64,000 nucleotides of DNA, taken from positions 4,448,220-4,512,219 of the forward strand of contig NZ_CP007128.1 in the NCBI RefSeq assembly GCF_000522985.1, in the 5' to 3' direction. How positions within the stretch are numbered: position 1 is the first letter of the stretch; every line of letters starts with the position of its first letter. Below the pieces are notes generated by a model. It saw nothing but the letters and a program-made list of their open reading frames with translations, was not told where the DNA came from and searched no databases. The translations under genes were made by a program, and so were the position numbers. Origin of the DNA: Gemmatirosa kalamazoonensis (GTDB lineage: Bacteria > Gemmatimonadota > Gemmatimonadetes > Gemmatimonadales > Gemmatimonadaceae). Below, in pieces: positions 30,962-39,997 of this stretch.

Positions 30962-31765
30962 TCAGGGCACGACGTGCACCTTCATCCAGTACTGCCGCGC
31001 GTACGGCCGCTGCACGGCCTGCGGCTGCCCGAGCGCCTGCACGCGCGTGTCGCGCTTGATGGCGCCGACGCTCGGCTGCTCGAGGAAGTAGTCAGTGGTG
31101 TTCGGCGGGAGACCGGCGCGCACGACCATGTTGCCGGAGACGAGGAACTCGTCGTCGCGATTGATCTGCTCCGGCGGCGTCGGGAGCGCGCCGCCGGCGA
31201 GAGGACGGATCTTCGGCTTCTCCCAGCGCGGCGAGCCGGGCGTGTAGTTGCCGATCCAGATCCAGCCGTCCTGCCCGGAGAGCAGCGGTCGGTTGTCGTC
31301 GCTCGAGAGCGAGCGGCTCAGCTTCGCCTGCGCGTCGCTCACCGTCTGCAGCCCGTCGAAGCTCTCCTGCTCGAGATGCGCGGCGATCTTCTTCGCGCTG
31401 TCGGCGCCGAGCTCGCCCGTGTGCTGCAGCCGCTCGAGCGCGGCGCGCGTATCGGCGAGCTGCGACGTGATCTGCAGGACGCGCGCGTTCAGCGTGTCGG
31501 TGTGCGCGACGAACGACACGCCGTCGGGCCCGATGGACGCGACGGCGCCGAAGCGCACGCCGAGGAACCGCTGCGCGAGCACGAGCGCGACGAGCACGGA
31601 GAAGACGACGATCGGATACTTGAACAGCTCGACGACGAGCCGGTGCAGCTGCTCCGGCGTGAGCAGCGCGGCCACTCGCGGCTCGGCCGCGGCCTGGGCG
31701 GCGCGCTCGGCATCCGACGCCGGCGTGTAGGTCGGTGGCGTGGTGGGCGGCGTGGTCGTCGACAT
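30962..31765 (-). CDS. Membrane-anchored protein of unknown function
   Basis: The protein is 267 aa from the ATG at 31765 (GGAG six bases upstream). A Thr/Pro-rich cytoplasmic N-terminus leads to one membrane helix (YPIVVFSVLVALVLAQRFLG, residues about 49-68). Outside the membrane comes a helical segment with coiled-coil character (LNARVLQITSQLADTRAALE) and then a mixed domain with WIWIGNYTPGSPRWEKPKIR. The C-terminal part VQRPYARQYWMKVHVVP has the look of a small beta domain. No family is recognised. It lies between the secretion ATPase and a large outer-membrane protein, all on the minus strand, which hints at an envelope role only by position. Confidence 0.75.
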   Translation of the reverse strand: MSTTTPPTTPPTYTPASDAERAAQAAAEPRVAALLTPEQLHRLVVELFKYPIVVFSVLVALVLAQRFLGVRFGAVASIGPDGVSFVAHTDTLNARVLQITSQLADTRAALERLQHTGELGADSAKKIAAHLEQESFDGLQTVSDAQAKLSRSLSSDDNRPLLSGQDGWIWIGNYTPGSPRWEKPKIRPLAGGALPTPPEQINRDDEFLVSGNMVVRAGLPPNTTDYFLEQPSVGAIKRDTRVQALGQPQAVQRPYARQYWMKVHVVP

Positions 31766-31828
31766 CGCGAGCTCCGAAGACGGGATGCCGCTACGTTGCC
31801 CCCGCCCCCTGTGACTCGGCAAGAACCG

Positions 31829-34045
31829 CTAGAGGATCCGCCAGAAGTCGCGCGCCACGTCGACCGAGAACGTCCATCGCTTGTCGCGCAGCCCGCGCGC
31901 GACGTCGAACCGCACGAGATCGAAGAACGCGTACGCGCCGATGCCTAACGACGGGTACCAGCCGACGCGACGCGGCTGGAACGACGCCGGCCGCGCGACG
32001 TAGACCGTATGCACGTACGGCGCGAGCGTCGCCGATGCGGGCGCGCGGCCATAGGTGCCGAGTGACAGCGACGGGAACGGCACGGGCGAGCGCCACTCCA
32101 CGCGCTGGCTCGCCGCGACGCCGCCGGCGAACTCGTGGAACGCGTAGCCCGGCCCCGTGACGGGTCCGCCGAGGTAGACGAGGTCCTGCGGGGGCACATC
32201 CGCGTCGGCCGCCTCGCCGCTGCACAGGATGCGGATGTCCGCGCAGCCGCCGACGATCATCGGCGCGGTCCGATGCCCGCCGACGACGCCGAACGTCGTG
32301 TGCGTGACGATCCGCTCGCGCCCGAACGGACGCTCGACGTGCAGCGCGAACGCGGCGCGGGCGAGCGAGCCGCAGGTGCCGTCGGACGCGCCGCACGTGA
32401 ACGACTCGCCGCGGTCGGCCCACGTGGCGAGCCGCAGCTGCGCGCTGCCGCGCCACTCGGTGCCGAACGGCCCGGCCGCGTTAGGCCGTTCGGCGCCCAA
32501 CGTGAGGCGCAGCGTCTCCGTGCGACGCGCGGGAATCGTGCGCTCGTACCGGCCGTTGAACGGTCGCGCGTGCACGGCGAGCGAGTCCTGCCACTCGCCC
32601 GCGAGCTCGATGGTGGGGCGCAGCCCGAGCCACGTCTCGGGCAGATCGAGGCCGAGCGCGACCCCGGCCGCGTCGTACGGGTCGGTGTAGTCGCTCCCGA
32701 ACTCCTGCGCAGCGAGGCTGTTGCGCAGCGCCGAGCCCTCCGGCTCGTCCCCGGCCTCGCGGAAGTCGCGGGACCCACCGAGTCGCAGCGCGACGCCGCT
32801 CGGCCACGCGTGCTGCAGCACGAGCCGTCCCTTCGGCTGCTCGTCGTCGAAGCCGTAGCGGCCGCGCGCGGTGATGCCGTTGCCGCTGCCCGGACGGAGC
32901 GTGTAGCCGGCGCCGACCGCGAGCCCCTCGACGCGGTTCACGCGCACGAAGTCGGAGATGGCGCGCGCGGAGAGCGCGGAGCCGCGCGCGCGGGCGAGCA
33001 CCTCGCGCTGCACGAGCGCCTGCGCCTGCGCCTGCACGCGGCGCACGTCCTCGTCCGACACCGTGCGCACGTCGGCGGGGAGCGAGTCGAGCACGCGTCC
33101 GGCGAACGGGTACTGGCGGCGCGCGAGCGGCGGCCGGAACTCGAGCGGCGCGCCGGCGAACGTGCGCGGCGGCACGTTCACGTTCACCGCGTAGTCGCCG
33201 ATCTCCCACCGGCCGCGCACGATGCCGTGCGCCGGGAAGTCGAGCCAGGTGCCCGAGCGCCGCACCTCGACCTCCTGGTGGCGCGGCAGCCAGTAGCGCC
33301 CCTGCACGAGCGCGTTCTCGAGCACGATCGACACGGCGTCGTTGCGCTTGTCGAGGTACGCGGAGCGCGTGAACGTGAACGCCATGCGCACGACCTGCGC
33401 GTCGTCGCGGTCGATGAACAACGAGCCGACGAGCCGCGGCTGCGACGGATCCTTCGGGCGCACCTGCAGCTCGATCACGCCGAGCGTCCCGCCGCCGACG
33501 CGGATGCGGAGCGAGTCGCGCACCGCGAAGTCGTACGCCGCGAGGCCGAGCGCGGAGAGCGGGTGCGGCACGTCGGCGACGTCGCGCCCCTCGCCGACGC
33601 GGATGACGTCGGGGAAGTTGTTCTGCACGACGCCGTACCGATCGCGGTAGAACGCGTTGTCGGTCGGCAGCAGCGTCGTGTCGCGCTCGCCGACGACGAT
33701 CTGCTTGCTGATGTTGGGCGCTTTCCAGTACACCTGCGTGGCGACCTGCGTCGCCTGGATCACGCGCGGGATCTCGATGTCGCCGAGCTGGCCGAGGAAC
33801 GTGAGGTAGCCGCGTGCGGTGGCCTGGTAGTCGTGCAGCGACGTGTCGGCGAGCTGCGTGCGGCGTCGGCAGCCGGCGCGGGCGACGAGCGCGAGCGCCT
33901 GGGCGGAGTTCCACGCGCGCGGATCGCCACTCGGCGCGGCGGCGGTCGCGGCGACGGCCGCGGTGTCGCATGGCGCGGCCGGCTGGGCGCCGGCGGACGA
34001 CGCGCCGAGAATGGTGAGGGCGAGCGCGAGAAGGTGACGCGGCAT
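31829..34045 (-). CDS. Large outer-membrane beta-barrel protein, DUF5686-like
   Basis: The protein is 738 aa. The signal peptide (LLALALTILGASSAGAQP) precedes an N-terminal domain of about 300 residues (LHDYQATARGYLTFLG, LVGSLFIDRDDAQVVRMAFTF, RYWLPRHQEVEVRRSGTW) and a C-terminal barrel of about 400 residues with repeated strands ending in VDVARDFWRIL. The layout resembles the DUF5686/CarboxypepD-reg outer-membrane proteins of Bacteroidota, though the regulatory domain itself is not obvious. Four cysteines occur in barrel loops (FTCGASDGTCG, GGCADIRILCSG). Its start codon is only 17 bp from the divergent trpE start. Confidence 0.78.
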   Translation of the reverse strand: MPRHLLALALTILGASSAGAQPAAPCDTAAVAATAAAPSGDPRAWNSAQALALVARAGCRRRTQLADTSLHDYQATARGYLTFLGQLGDIEIPRVIQATQVATQVYWKAPNISKQIVVGERDTTLLPTDNAFYRDRYGVVQNNFPDVIRVGEGRDVADVPHPLSALGLAAYDFAVRDSLRIRVGGGTLGVIELQVRPKDPSQPRLVGSLFIDRDDAQVVRMAFTFTRSAYLDKRNDAVSIVLENALVQGRYWLPRHQEVEVRRSGTWLDFPAHGIVRGRWEIGDYAVNVNVPPRTFAGAPLEFRPPLARRQYPFAGRVLDSLPADVRTVSDEDVRRVQAQAQALVQREVLARARGSALSARAISDFVRVNRVEGLAVGAGYTLRPGSGNGITARGRYGFDDEQPKGRLVLQHAWPSGVALRLGGSRDFREAGDEPEGSALRNSLAAQEFGSDYTDPYDAAGVALGLDLPETWLGLRPTIELAGEWQDSLAVHARPFNGRYERTIPARRTETLRLTLGAERPNAAGPFGTEWRGSAQLRLATWADRGESFTCGASDGTCGSLARAAFALHVERPFGRERIVTHTTFGVVGGHRTAPMIVGGCADIRILCSGEAADADVPPQDLVYLGGPVTGPGYAFHEFAGGVAASQRVEWRSPVPFPSLSLGTYGRAPASATLAPYVHTVYVARPASFQPRRVGWYPSLGIGAYAFFDLVRFDVARGLRDKRWTFSVDVARDFWRIL

Positions 34046-34062
34046 ACGAGTATCTTAGCCCC

Positions 34063-35583
34063 ATGGCATCCTTCGACGAATTCCGCGCGCGCGCCGCCCG
34101 GGGCGGCCTCGTGCCCGTATGGGCCGACTGCCTCCTCGACACGGACACGCCGGTGAGCGCGTTCGCGAAGCTGCGGCGCGGGCCGTTCGCCTTCCTGCTC
34201 GAGAGCGCACCGGCGGGCGGCGAGACGTGGGCGCGCTACACGTATCTCGGCACGGAGCCGCGCGCGGCGTGGCGGCTGATCGGCGGCGTGGTGGAGGACT
34301 GGACGCCCGATGCGGGCTGGCACGCGCGGCGCACGCCGTCGGATCCGCTCGCCGACCTGCAGTCGCTCGTCAACGCGCGGCGGCCCGTCGACGTGCCGGA
34401 GCTCGGGCCGTTCTGGAGCGGCGCGGTGGGCTACTTCAGCTACGACGTGGTGCGCTACATCGAGCGGCTGCCGCACGCGCCGCCCGACACGCTCGGCGTG
34501 CCCGACGCGCTGTTCGTGTTCACCGACGCGCTGGTGGTGATCGACAACCTGCTCTCGCAGGCGCGCGTGGTCGTGGGGGTGCCGGTGGACGAGCGGCTCG
34601 ACGACGACGCGCTGCGCGCGCAGTGGGACGCCGCGCAGCGCACGATCGCCGACGTCATGGCGCGGCTCCGTACCGCGCAGGCGCTGCCGGCGCTCGTGCT
34701 CGACCCGACGGCGCCCCCGGCGGTGGGCGAGTCGAACTACGGGCGCGAGAAGTTCGAGCGCGACGTGGAGCGCATCAAGGAGTACATCCGCGCGGGCGAC
34801 TGCTTCCAGGCGCTGCTCGCGCGGCGGATCCGCGTGCCGCTCGACTTCCCGAGCGACACGCTGTACCGCGCGCTGCGGGCGATCAACCCGTCGCCGTACA
34901 TGTTCCACCTCGTGCTCGACGGCGTGGAGCTCGTGGGATGCTCGCCGGAGCTGCTCGTGCGCGTCGGCAAGCGCCGCGTCGTCGTTAGGCCGATCGCCGG
35001 CACGCGTCCACGCGGCGCGACGGCGGACGAGGACGCCCGGCTCTCCGACGAGCTGCTCGCCGACGAGAAGGAGCGCGCCGAGCACGTGATGCTCGTGGAC
35101 CTCGGGCGGAACGACGTGGGACGCGTGGCGAAGTACGGCACGGTGGAGGTGACGAGCCTCATGCACATCGAGCGGTACTCGCACGTGCTCCACATCGTGA
35201 GCCAGGTGGAGGGCGAGCTGGCCGGCGACGCGTCGGCGATCGACGTGTTCCGCGCGACGTTTCCCGCGGGCACGATGACCGGTGCACCGAAGGTGCGCGC
35301 GATGGAGATCATCGACGAGCTGGAGCCGGAGCGGCGCGGGCCGTACGCGGGCGCTGTGGGGTACATCGCCGCCGGCGACGAGCGGATGGATCTCGCGATC
35401 ACGATCCGCACGTGCGTGATCGCCGACGGCGTGGCGAACGTGCAGGCGGGCGCCGGCATCGTCTACGACTCCGACCCGGCGCGCGAGTGGGAGGAGACGG
35501 AGAACAAGGCGCGGGCGATGCTCACGGCCATAGGCCGTGTGAGGGCAGGAGCGCAGGAGGGCAGGAGGGCACGAGAGGGCTAG
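34063..35583 (+). CDS. trpE: Anthranilate synthase component I
   Basis: The protein is 506 aa. It makes anthranilate from chorismate with ammonia from the TrpG glutaminase, the first step to tryptophan. The N-terminal domain shows the tryptophan-binding LLESAP motif (FLLESAPAGGETWARYT). The chorismate-binding core has PIAGTRPRGATADEDA, MLVDLGRNDVGRV, TFPAGTMTGAPKVRAMEII and GPYAGAVGYI. No trpG or other trp gene follows. The last 15 or so residues (GRVRAGAQEGRRAREG) are encoded by repeat H7, replacing the natural C-terminus. The gene faces away from the outer-membrane gene with 17 bp between the two starts. Confidence 0.95.
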   Translation: MASFDEFRARAARGGLVPVWADCLLDTDTPVSAFAKLRRGPFAFLLESAPAGGETWARYTYLGTEPRAAWRLIGGVVEDWTPDAGWHARRTPSDPLADLQSLVNARRPVDVPELGPFWSGAVGYFSYDVVRYIERLPHAPPDTLGVPDALFVFTDALVVIDNLLSQARVVVGVPVDERLDDDALRAQWDAAQRTIADVMARLRTAQALPALVLDPTAPPAVGESNYGREKFERDVERIKEYIRAGDCFQALLARRIRVPLDFPSDTLYRALRAINPSPYMFHLVLDGVELVGCSPELLVRVGKRRVVVRPIAGTRPRGATADEDARLSDELLADEKERAEHVMLVDLGRNDVGRVAKYGTVEVTSLMHIERYSHVLHIVSQVEGELAGDASAIDVFRATFPAGTMTGAPKVRAMEIIDELEPERRGPYAGAVGYIAAGDERMDLAITIRTCVIADGVANVQAGAGIVYDSDPAREWEETENKARAMLTAIGRVRAGAQEGRRAREG

Positions 35584-35633
35584 CTCTTCCCCTCCTGCGC
35601 TCCTGCCCTCCTGCGCTCCTGCCCTCCTGCCCT
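35541..35633. repeat. Inverted repeat H7 (family A) covering the trpE stop
   Basis: Left arm GAGGGCAGGA-type units end in GGCACGAGAGG, the same core as H2 and H3; the right arm (35584-35633) is complementary. The trpE TAG stop (35581-35583) lies in the loop. The element ends 11 bp before the next ATG at 35645. A small perfect palindrome (CACGGCC-ATA-GGCCGTG, 35523-35539) adjoins it. Confidence 0.9.
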
Positions 35634-35644
35634 ATCTTGCTCGC

Positions 35645-37456
35645 ATGCCTCTCGCGCTCGTCGACCTCACCGGCCACACGGTCGTCGTGGTGCGCCCCGG
35701 GACGCCCATCGTCGTCGGGCGCGCGGTGGAGTGCGACGTGGCGCTCACCGATCCGACGATCTCGCGGCGCCACGCGGAGGTGCGCTCGGACGACGAGATG
35801 CTCGTCGTGCGGGACCTCGGCTCGCGCAACGGGACGTTCTGGAACGGGCAGCGCGTGGAGGTGGCGCAGCTGCGGGCGGGCGACGCGATCACGTTCGGCG
35901 CGCTCACGCTGCACGTGGCGGAGCAGTCGCCGACCGCGCGCGTGGCTCCGTCCGTGCCGGCGACGCCGGAGTCGGACGCCGCCGCGTGGTACGCGCAGGC
36001 CGCGGCCGAGCAGCCGGTGCCGCATCCGCCGATCCCGGTGCTGGAGTCGCCGTCGCCGCCGCCGTCGGCGGCCGCCGCGCCGCCGGAGCCGGAGCCGGTG
36101 CAGCCGATGCCCGAGCCCGAACCGGAGCCCATGCCCGAGCCGGTGGCGGCGCCGATGGCGGCGGCCGAGCCGGAGCCCGTCGCTCACGAGCCGGCGCCGA
36201 CGTCGTCCACGGGGCCGGCGCCCGATCGTGCACCGGATCCGGAGCTGCCGATCGTCGCCGAGCGCGGAGGCGCGACGCCGGCCGCGGAGCTGGCGACGCG
36301 CAAGCTCACGCTGCTCCTCGAGGTGGCGAAGGGGCTCGGCGGCGTGGGCGACCTGGGCGCGCTGCTGCAGCGCATCGTGGGCTACGCGCTGGAGACGCTC
36401 GACGCGGATCGCGCCGCGATCATGCTGCGCGACGAACAGGAGCCCGACCGCCTGGTGCCGGCGGCGGCGCGCGACCGCTGGGGCGCCGACCTCGCGGGGC
36501 TGGAGGCACGCGCGGTGCCCCGCTCGATCGTGCGCGCGGCGATCGACCGAAAGGCGGCGCTGCTCTCCGTGAACGCGGCCGCCGACCCGCGCTTCGGCGG
36601 CCAGTCGGTGCTGCAGCAGCGCGTGCGCTCGGCGCTGTGCGGACCGCTGCTCGCGTCGGACGGCGCGGCGTTAGGCGCGCTCTACGTGGACAGCGCGGCG
36701 CCGGACCACACGTTCGACGAGGCGGACCTCGACTTCCTGTCCGCGTTCGCGGCGATCGCAGCCGCCGCGCTCGAGACGACGCGGTTGGCCGAGCGCGTGC
36801 GGCGCGAGGCGGTCGCGCGCGGCAACTTCGAGCGCTACTTCGCGCCGCCCGTGGCCGACCGGATCGCGCGCTCCACGGAGATCATGCGTCCCGGCGGCGA
36901 GCGGCGGCACGTCACGGTGCTGTTCGGCGACCTGCGCGGCTTCACGCGCTTCGCCGCCGGCGCCGCACCGGACACCGTCGCGGCGACGATCTCGGAGTTC
37001 CTGAGCGCGATGGTGGAGTGCGTGTTCAAGCACGGCGGCACGCTCGACAAGTTCATCGGCGACGCGGTGATGGCGCAGTGGGGCGCGCCCGAGGGGCACC
37101 CCGACGATCCGGACCGCGCGATGCGCGCCGCGCTCGACATGATCGACGCGCTCGACGCGTTGAACGCGGAGTGGTCGGCGGTCGGACGTCCCACGCTCGC
37201 GATGGGGGTCGGGCTGTCGTACGGCGAGGTGTTCGCCGGCAACATCGGGTCCGAGCGCCGCCTCGAGTTCACGGTGCTCGGCGACGCGGTGAACCAGGCC
37301 GCGCATCTGTGCGACGCGGCCGGCCCGAACGAGATCCTGTTGGGCGACGGGCTGCGCGCGGTGCTTCGCGAGCCGCCGCCGCTGCGCATCGTCCCGTCGC
37401 CCGGCGGCAAGGCCGAGGCGGGACCGGTGTACGCGGTCGTGCGGCGCATGAGCTGA
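35645..37456 (+). CDS. FHA-GAF-class III adenylate/guanylate cyclase
   Basis: The protein is 603 aa. Residues 1-97 form an FHA domain (VVGRAVECDVALTDP, ISRRHAEVRS, DLGSRNGTFWNG), which reads phosphothreonine. A Pro/Glu-rich linker (about 100-210) is encoded by repetitive GAGCCG-type DNA. A GAF domain spans about 218-375. The cyclase domain (about 405-600) has both metal-binding aspartates, Asp429 (LFGDLRGF) and Asp473 (KFIGDAVMA), plus VLGDAVNQAAHL. No membrane segment is seen, so it is cytoplasmic. The order suggests phosphorylation and small-molecule input controlling cyclic nucleotide output. cAMP versus cGMP cannot be told here. It begins the unit with the LPS-type genes that follow 4 bp later. 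Confidence 0.93.
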   Translation: MPLALVDLTGHTVVVVRPGTPIVVGRAVECDVALTDPTISRRHAEVRSDDEMLVVRDLGSRNGTFWNGQRVEVAQLRAGDAITFGALTLHVAEQSPTARVAPSVPATPESDAAAWYAQAAAEQPVPHPPIPVLESPSPPPSAAAAPPEPEPVQPMPEPEPEPMPEPVAAPMAAAEPEPVAHEPAPTSSTGPAPDRAPDPELPIVAERGGATPAAELATRKLTLLLEVAKGLGGVGDLGALLQRIVGYALETLDADRAAIMLRDEQEPDRLVPAAARDRWGADLAGLEARAVPRSIVRAAIDRKAALLSVNAAADPRFGGQSVLQQRVRSALCGPLLASDGAALGALYVDSAAPDHTFDEADLDFLSAFAAIAAAALETTRLAERVRREAVARGNFERYFAPPVADRIARSTEIMRPGGERRHVTVLFGDLRGFTRFAAGAAPDTVAATISEFLSAMVECVFKHGGTLDKFIGDAVMAQWGAPEGHPDDPDRAMRAALDMIDALDALNAEWSAVGRPTLAMGVGLSYGEVFAGNIGSERRLEFTVLGDAVNQAAHLCDAAGPNEILLGDGLRAVLREPPPLRIVPSPGGKAEAGPVYAVVRRMS

Positions 37457-37460
37457 CGCG

Positions 37461-38171
37461 GTGCCCGCCGGCTACACGGGGCTCTCGGCAGGCGGCGTGC
37501 ACGTGATCTGTCTCGCGGAGTGCGCGGGCGCGATCCGCGAGGCGCTCGGCGACGGCACGCTGCACGAGTGGGCGGCGTCGCACCCCGAGCGGCGCGAGCT
37601 GCGCGGTCGCGGCTCGGCGTACGCGGCGACGCTGCCCGACGGCGAGACGCAGGTCGTGGTGCGCCACAGCCGCCACGGCGGCCTGCTCGCCCCGCTCACC
37701 GGCGATCGGTTTCTCGCGCCGACGCGCGCGCCGCGCGAGCTCGCGACGTCGATCGCGCTGCGTGACGCGGGCGTGCGCACGCCGCAGATGGTGGCGTACG
37801 CGATCTATCCCGCGGGGCCGCTGCTCCGGCGCGCCGACGTGGCGACGCGGCTCGTGCCCGATGCGCGCGACCTCGGCGACGCGATCGGCGCGGTGCCGGA
37901 CGACGCGTGGATCGACGCGACGGCGGCGCTGCTGCGCGCGCTCGCGGCGGCGGGGGCGCGGCATCCGGACCTCAACCTGAAGAACGTGCTGCTCGCGGCC
38001 GACGGTGCGTGGGTGCTCGACGTGGACGTCGTGGCGTTAGGCACGCCGCCCGAGGCTGCGGCGCGCGCGAACTGGGCGCGGCTGGAGCGGTCGCTATTGA
38101 AGTGGCGGCGCGAGCGCGGGCTCGCCATCGCCGACGCCGCGCTCGCGGAGCTCGCCCGACGCGTCGCATGA
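37461..38171 (+). CDS. Lipopolysaccharide kinase, Kdo-kinase (KdkA/WaaP/InaA)-like
   Basis: The protein is 236 aa with a GTG start. It has the small-kinase fold of the KdkA/WaaP group: VVVRHSRHGGLLAPLTGDRF near the nucleotide-binding loop and the catalytic motif HPDLNLKNVLL, with WVLDVDVVALG as the metal-binding DFG equivalent. Such kinases phosphorylate Kdo or heptose of the LPS core on the inner face of the inner membrane. Its TGA overlaps the ATG of the glycosyltransferase that follows, supporting a shared role in core oligosaccharide assembly. The acceptor sugar is an inference. Confidence 0.85.
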   Translation: MPAGYTGLSAGGVHVICLAECAGAIREALGDGTLHEWAASHPERRELRGRGSAYAATLPDGETQVVVRHSRHGGLLAPLTGDRFLAPTRAPRELATSIALRDAGVRTPQMVAYAIYPAGPLLRRADVATRLVPDARDLGDAIGAVPDDAWIDATAALLRALAAAGARHPDLNLKNVLLAADGAWVLDVDVVALGTPPEAAARANWARLERSLLKWRRERGLAIADAALAELARRVA

Positions 38172-39229
38172 CGGCCCGCGACTCCGCAGCGCCGTACGCG
38201 CACGTCCCGCTCGACCGCGTCTGCATCGTGATGATGAGCGCGGTGGGCGACGCGGTGCACGTGCTGCCCGTGCTCACGGCGCTCGAGCGCGCGCACCCCG
38301 CGATGCACGCCACGTGGGTGCTGCAGCCCGGGCCGGCGACGCTCGTGCGCGGGCACCCGTCGGTGGACGACATCGTGCCGTTCGACCGCACGGCGGGGGT
38401 GCGCGGGTTCGCCGACGTGCGGCGCGAGCTGCGCGCGCGCGGGCCATTCGACCTGTGCATCAACCTGCAGGTGTACTTCAAGGCCGGTCTCATCACGTCG
38501 TTCGTGCCGGCGCCGGTGAAGCTCGGCTTCGACCGCGCGCGGGCGCGCGACTTCAACTGGCTGTTCACGAACGCGAAGATCCCGCCGCACGCGATGGGGC
38601 ACGTGCAGGACCAGTACTTCGAGTTCCTCGAGGCGCTCGGCGTACCGCACGAGCCGCCGGTGTGGAATCTCGGCCCGTGGCCCGACGAGCGCGCGTGGCA
38701 GGCGGAGTTCCTCTCGCAGTTCGACCGACCGATCGCGCCGATCGTCGTCGCGACGAGCAAGCCGCAGAAGGACTGGCTTCCCGAGCGGTGGGCCGCGGTG
38801 TGCGACGCGCTGTACGCCGACTTCGGGCTGCAGCCGGTGCTCGTCGGCGGTCGCTCGGAGCGCGAGCTGGCGGCGGAGGCGGTGATCGTGCGCGAGGCGC
38901 GGCACAGGCCGGTCTCCGCGTTAGGCAGCGGGCTGCGCAAGCTCGTCGCGATCCTCGACGGTGCGGCGCTGGTGCTGTCGCCGGACACGGGGCCGTTGCA
39001 CATGACCGTCGCGCTCGACCGGCCGGTGGTGAGCCTGATCGGCTACTCGAACCCCAAGCGCGTCGGGCCCTACCGCAAGTTCCGCGACCTCATGATCGAC
39101 GCGTACGGCGAGCCGGGCGAGGAGTACCCGATCTCGATGGAGAATCGTCTCGACCGGATGCCGCGCATCACGGTGGACGACGTGCTCGCGAAGGTGCAGG
39201 TGTGGCGTGAGCGGTACCGGGCTGTATGA
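38168..39229 (+). CDS. Glycosyltransferase family 9 (heptosyltransferase-like)
   Basis: The protein is 353 aa from the ATG at 38168, which overlaps the upstream stop. Family GT9 features: N-terminal VCIVMMSAVGDAVHVLPVL (Rossmann start with the GD motif), IVVATSKPQKDWLPERWAAV, and the nucleotide-sugar site VLSPDTGPLHMTVALDRPVV. It would add heptose to the LPS inner core using ADP-heptose. No signal peptide is present; action is at the cytoplasmic face. The stop codon is 1 bp from nested repeat H8. Confidence 0.92.
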   Translation: MTARDSAAPYAHVPLDRVCIVMMSAVGDAVHVLPVLTALERAHPAMHATWVLQPGPATLVRGHPSVDDIVPFDRTAGVRGFADVRRELRARGPFDLCINLQVYFKAGLITSFVPAPVKLGFDRARARDFNWLFTNAKIPPHAMGHVQDQYFEFLEALGVPHEPPVWNLGPWPDERAWQAEFLSQFDRPIAPIVVATSKPQKDWLPERWAAVCDALYADFGLQPVLVGGRSERELAAEAVIVREARHRPVSALGSGLRKLVAILDGAALVLSPDTGPLHMTVALDRPVVSLIGYSNPKRVGPYRKFRDLMIDAYGEPGEEYPISMENRLDRMPRITVDDVLAKVQVWRERYRAV

Positions 39230-39230
39230 A

Positions 39231-39404
39231 TTGAACCGCAGAGGGCCGCAGAGGGCCGCAGAGGACTGCCCCTTCCTTTTGAACCACAGAGGACACGGAG
39301 GTCACAGAGGAGAACCACTTCTTATTGGTTTCCTCCGTGTCCTCTGTGTCCTCTGTGGTTCAAATGAAAGCCTCTGCGGCCCTCTGCGGCCCTCTGCGGT
39401 TCAA
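39231..39404. repeat. Nested inverted repeat H8
   Basis: Two hairpins lie one inside the other. The outer arms (39231-39264, 39371-39404) are perfect 34-bp complements of GAGGGCCGCA units starting TTGAACC. The inner arms (about 39278-39317, 39326-39364) are near-perfect and use GAGGACAC units, also starting TTGAACC. The element lies between two convergent genes and contains the stop codon of maf in its right outer arm. Confidence 0.95.
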
Positions 39405-39997
39405 ACGAACGGCGCTCCGAACCGGTACCTCACCCCGACCTCGCCGAGCAGCCGGGTCAGCCGCACGAGCGGCAGTCCCATCACCGCGAAGTAGTCGCCG
39501 TCGATGCGCTCCACGATCGTCGCGCCGTAGCCCTGGATGCCGTACGCGCCGGCCTTGTCCATCGGCTCGCGCGTCGCGACGTAGGCGGCGATCTCGTCGT
39601 CGCCTAACGGGCGGAACGTCACCGCGACGTCTTCCACGCCCGACACCACGCGGTCGCCGCGGCAGACGGCGACGGCGGTGTGCACGGTGTGCGTGCGTCC
39701 GCTCAGGAGTCGCAGCATGCGCCGCGCGTCCGCGTCGTCCTCCGGCTTCGCGAGCAGCTCGCCGCCGATGACGACCGTCGTGTCCGACCCGATGACGACC
39801 GCGCCCGGGAAGCGGCCGGCGACCGCGGCGACCTTCTCGCGCGCGAGCCGCTCGGTGTACGCCGCCGGCGCCTCGTGCGGGAACGGCGTCTCGTCGATGT
39901 CGGCCGGCACCACCTCGTGCGGGATGCCGACGAGCGTCAGCAGCTCGCGCCGCCGCGGCGACTGCGACGCCAACACGACGCGCACGGGTTGACTCAT
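39401..39997 (-). CDS. maf: Maf-family nucleotide pyrophosphatase
   Basis: The protein is 198 aa from the ATG at 39997 (VVLASQSPRRRELLTLVGIPHEVVPADIDE is the Maf N-terminus; key part SQSPRRRELL). Other motifs: VVIGSDTTVVIGGELLAKP, DKAGAYGIQGYGA and ERIDGDYFAVMGLPL. Maf proteins hydrolyse dTTP, UTP and modified nucleotides; the dTTP/UTP type (YhdE-like) is most likely from the overall sequence. Its ATG overlaps the dtd TGA (ATGA), so the two are coupled. The stop codon lies in repeat H8. Confidence 0.95.
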   Translation of the reverse strand: MSQPVRVVLASQSPRRRELLTLVGIPHEVVPADIDETPFPHEAPAAYTERLAREKVAAVAGRFPGAVVIGSDTTVVIGGELLAKPEDDADARRMLRLLSGRTHTVHTAVAVCRGDRVVSGVEDVAVTFRPLGDDEIAAYVATREPMDKAGAYGIQGYGATIVERIDGDYFAVMGLPLVRLTRLLGEVGVRYRFGAPFV

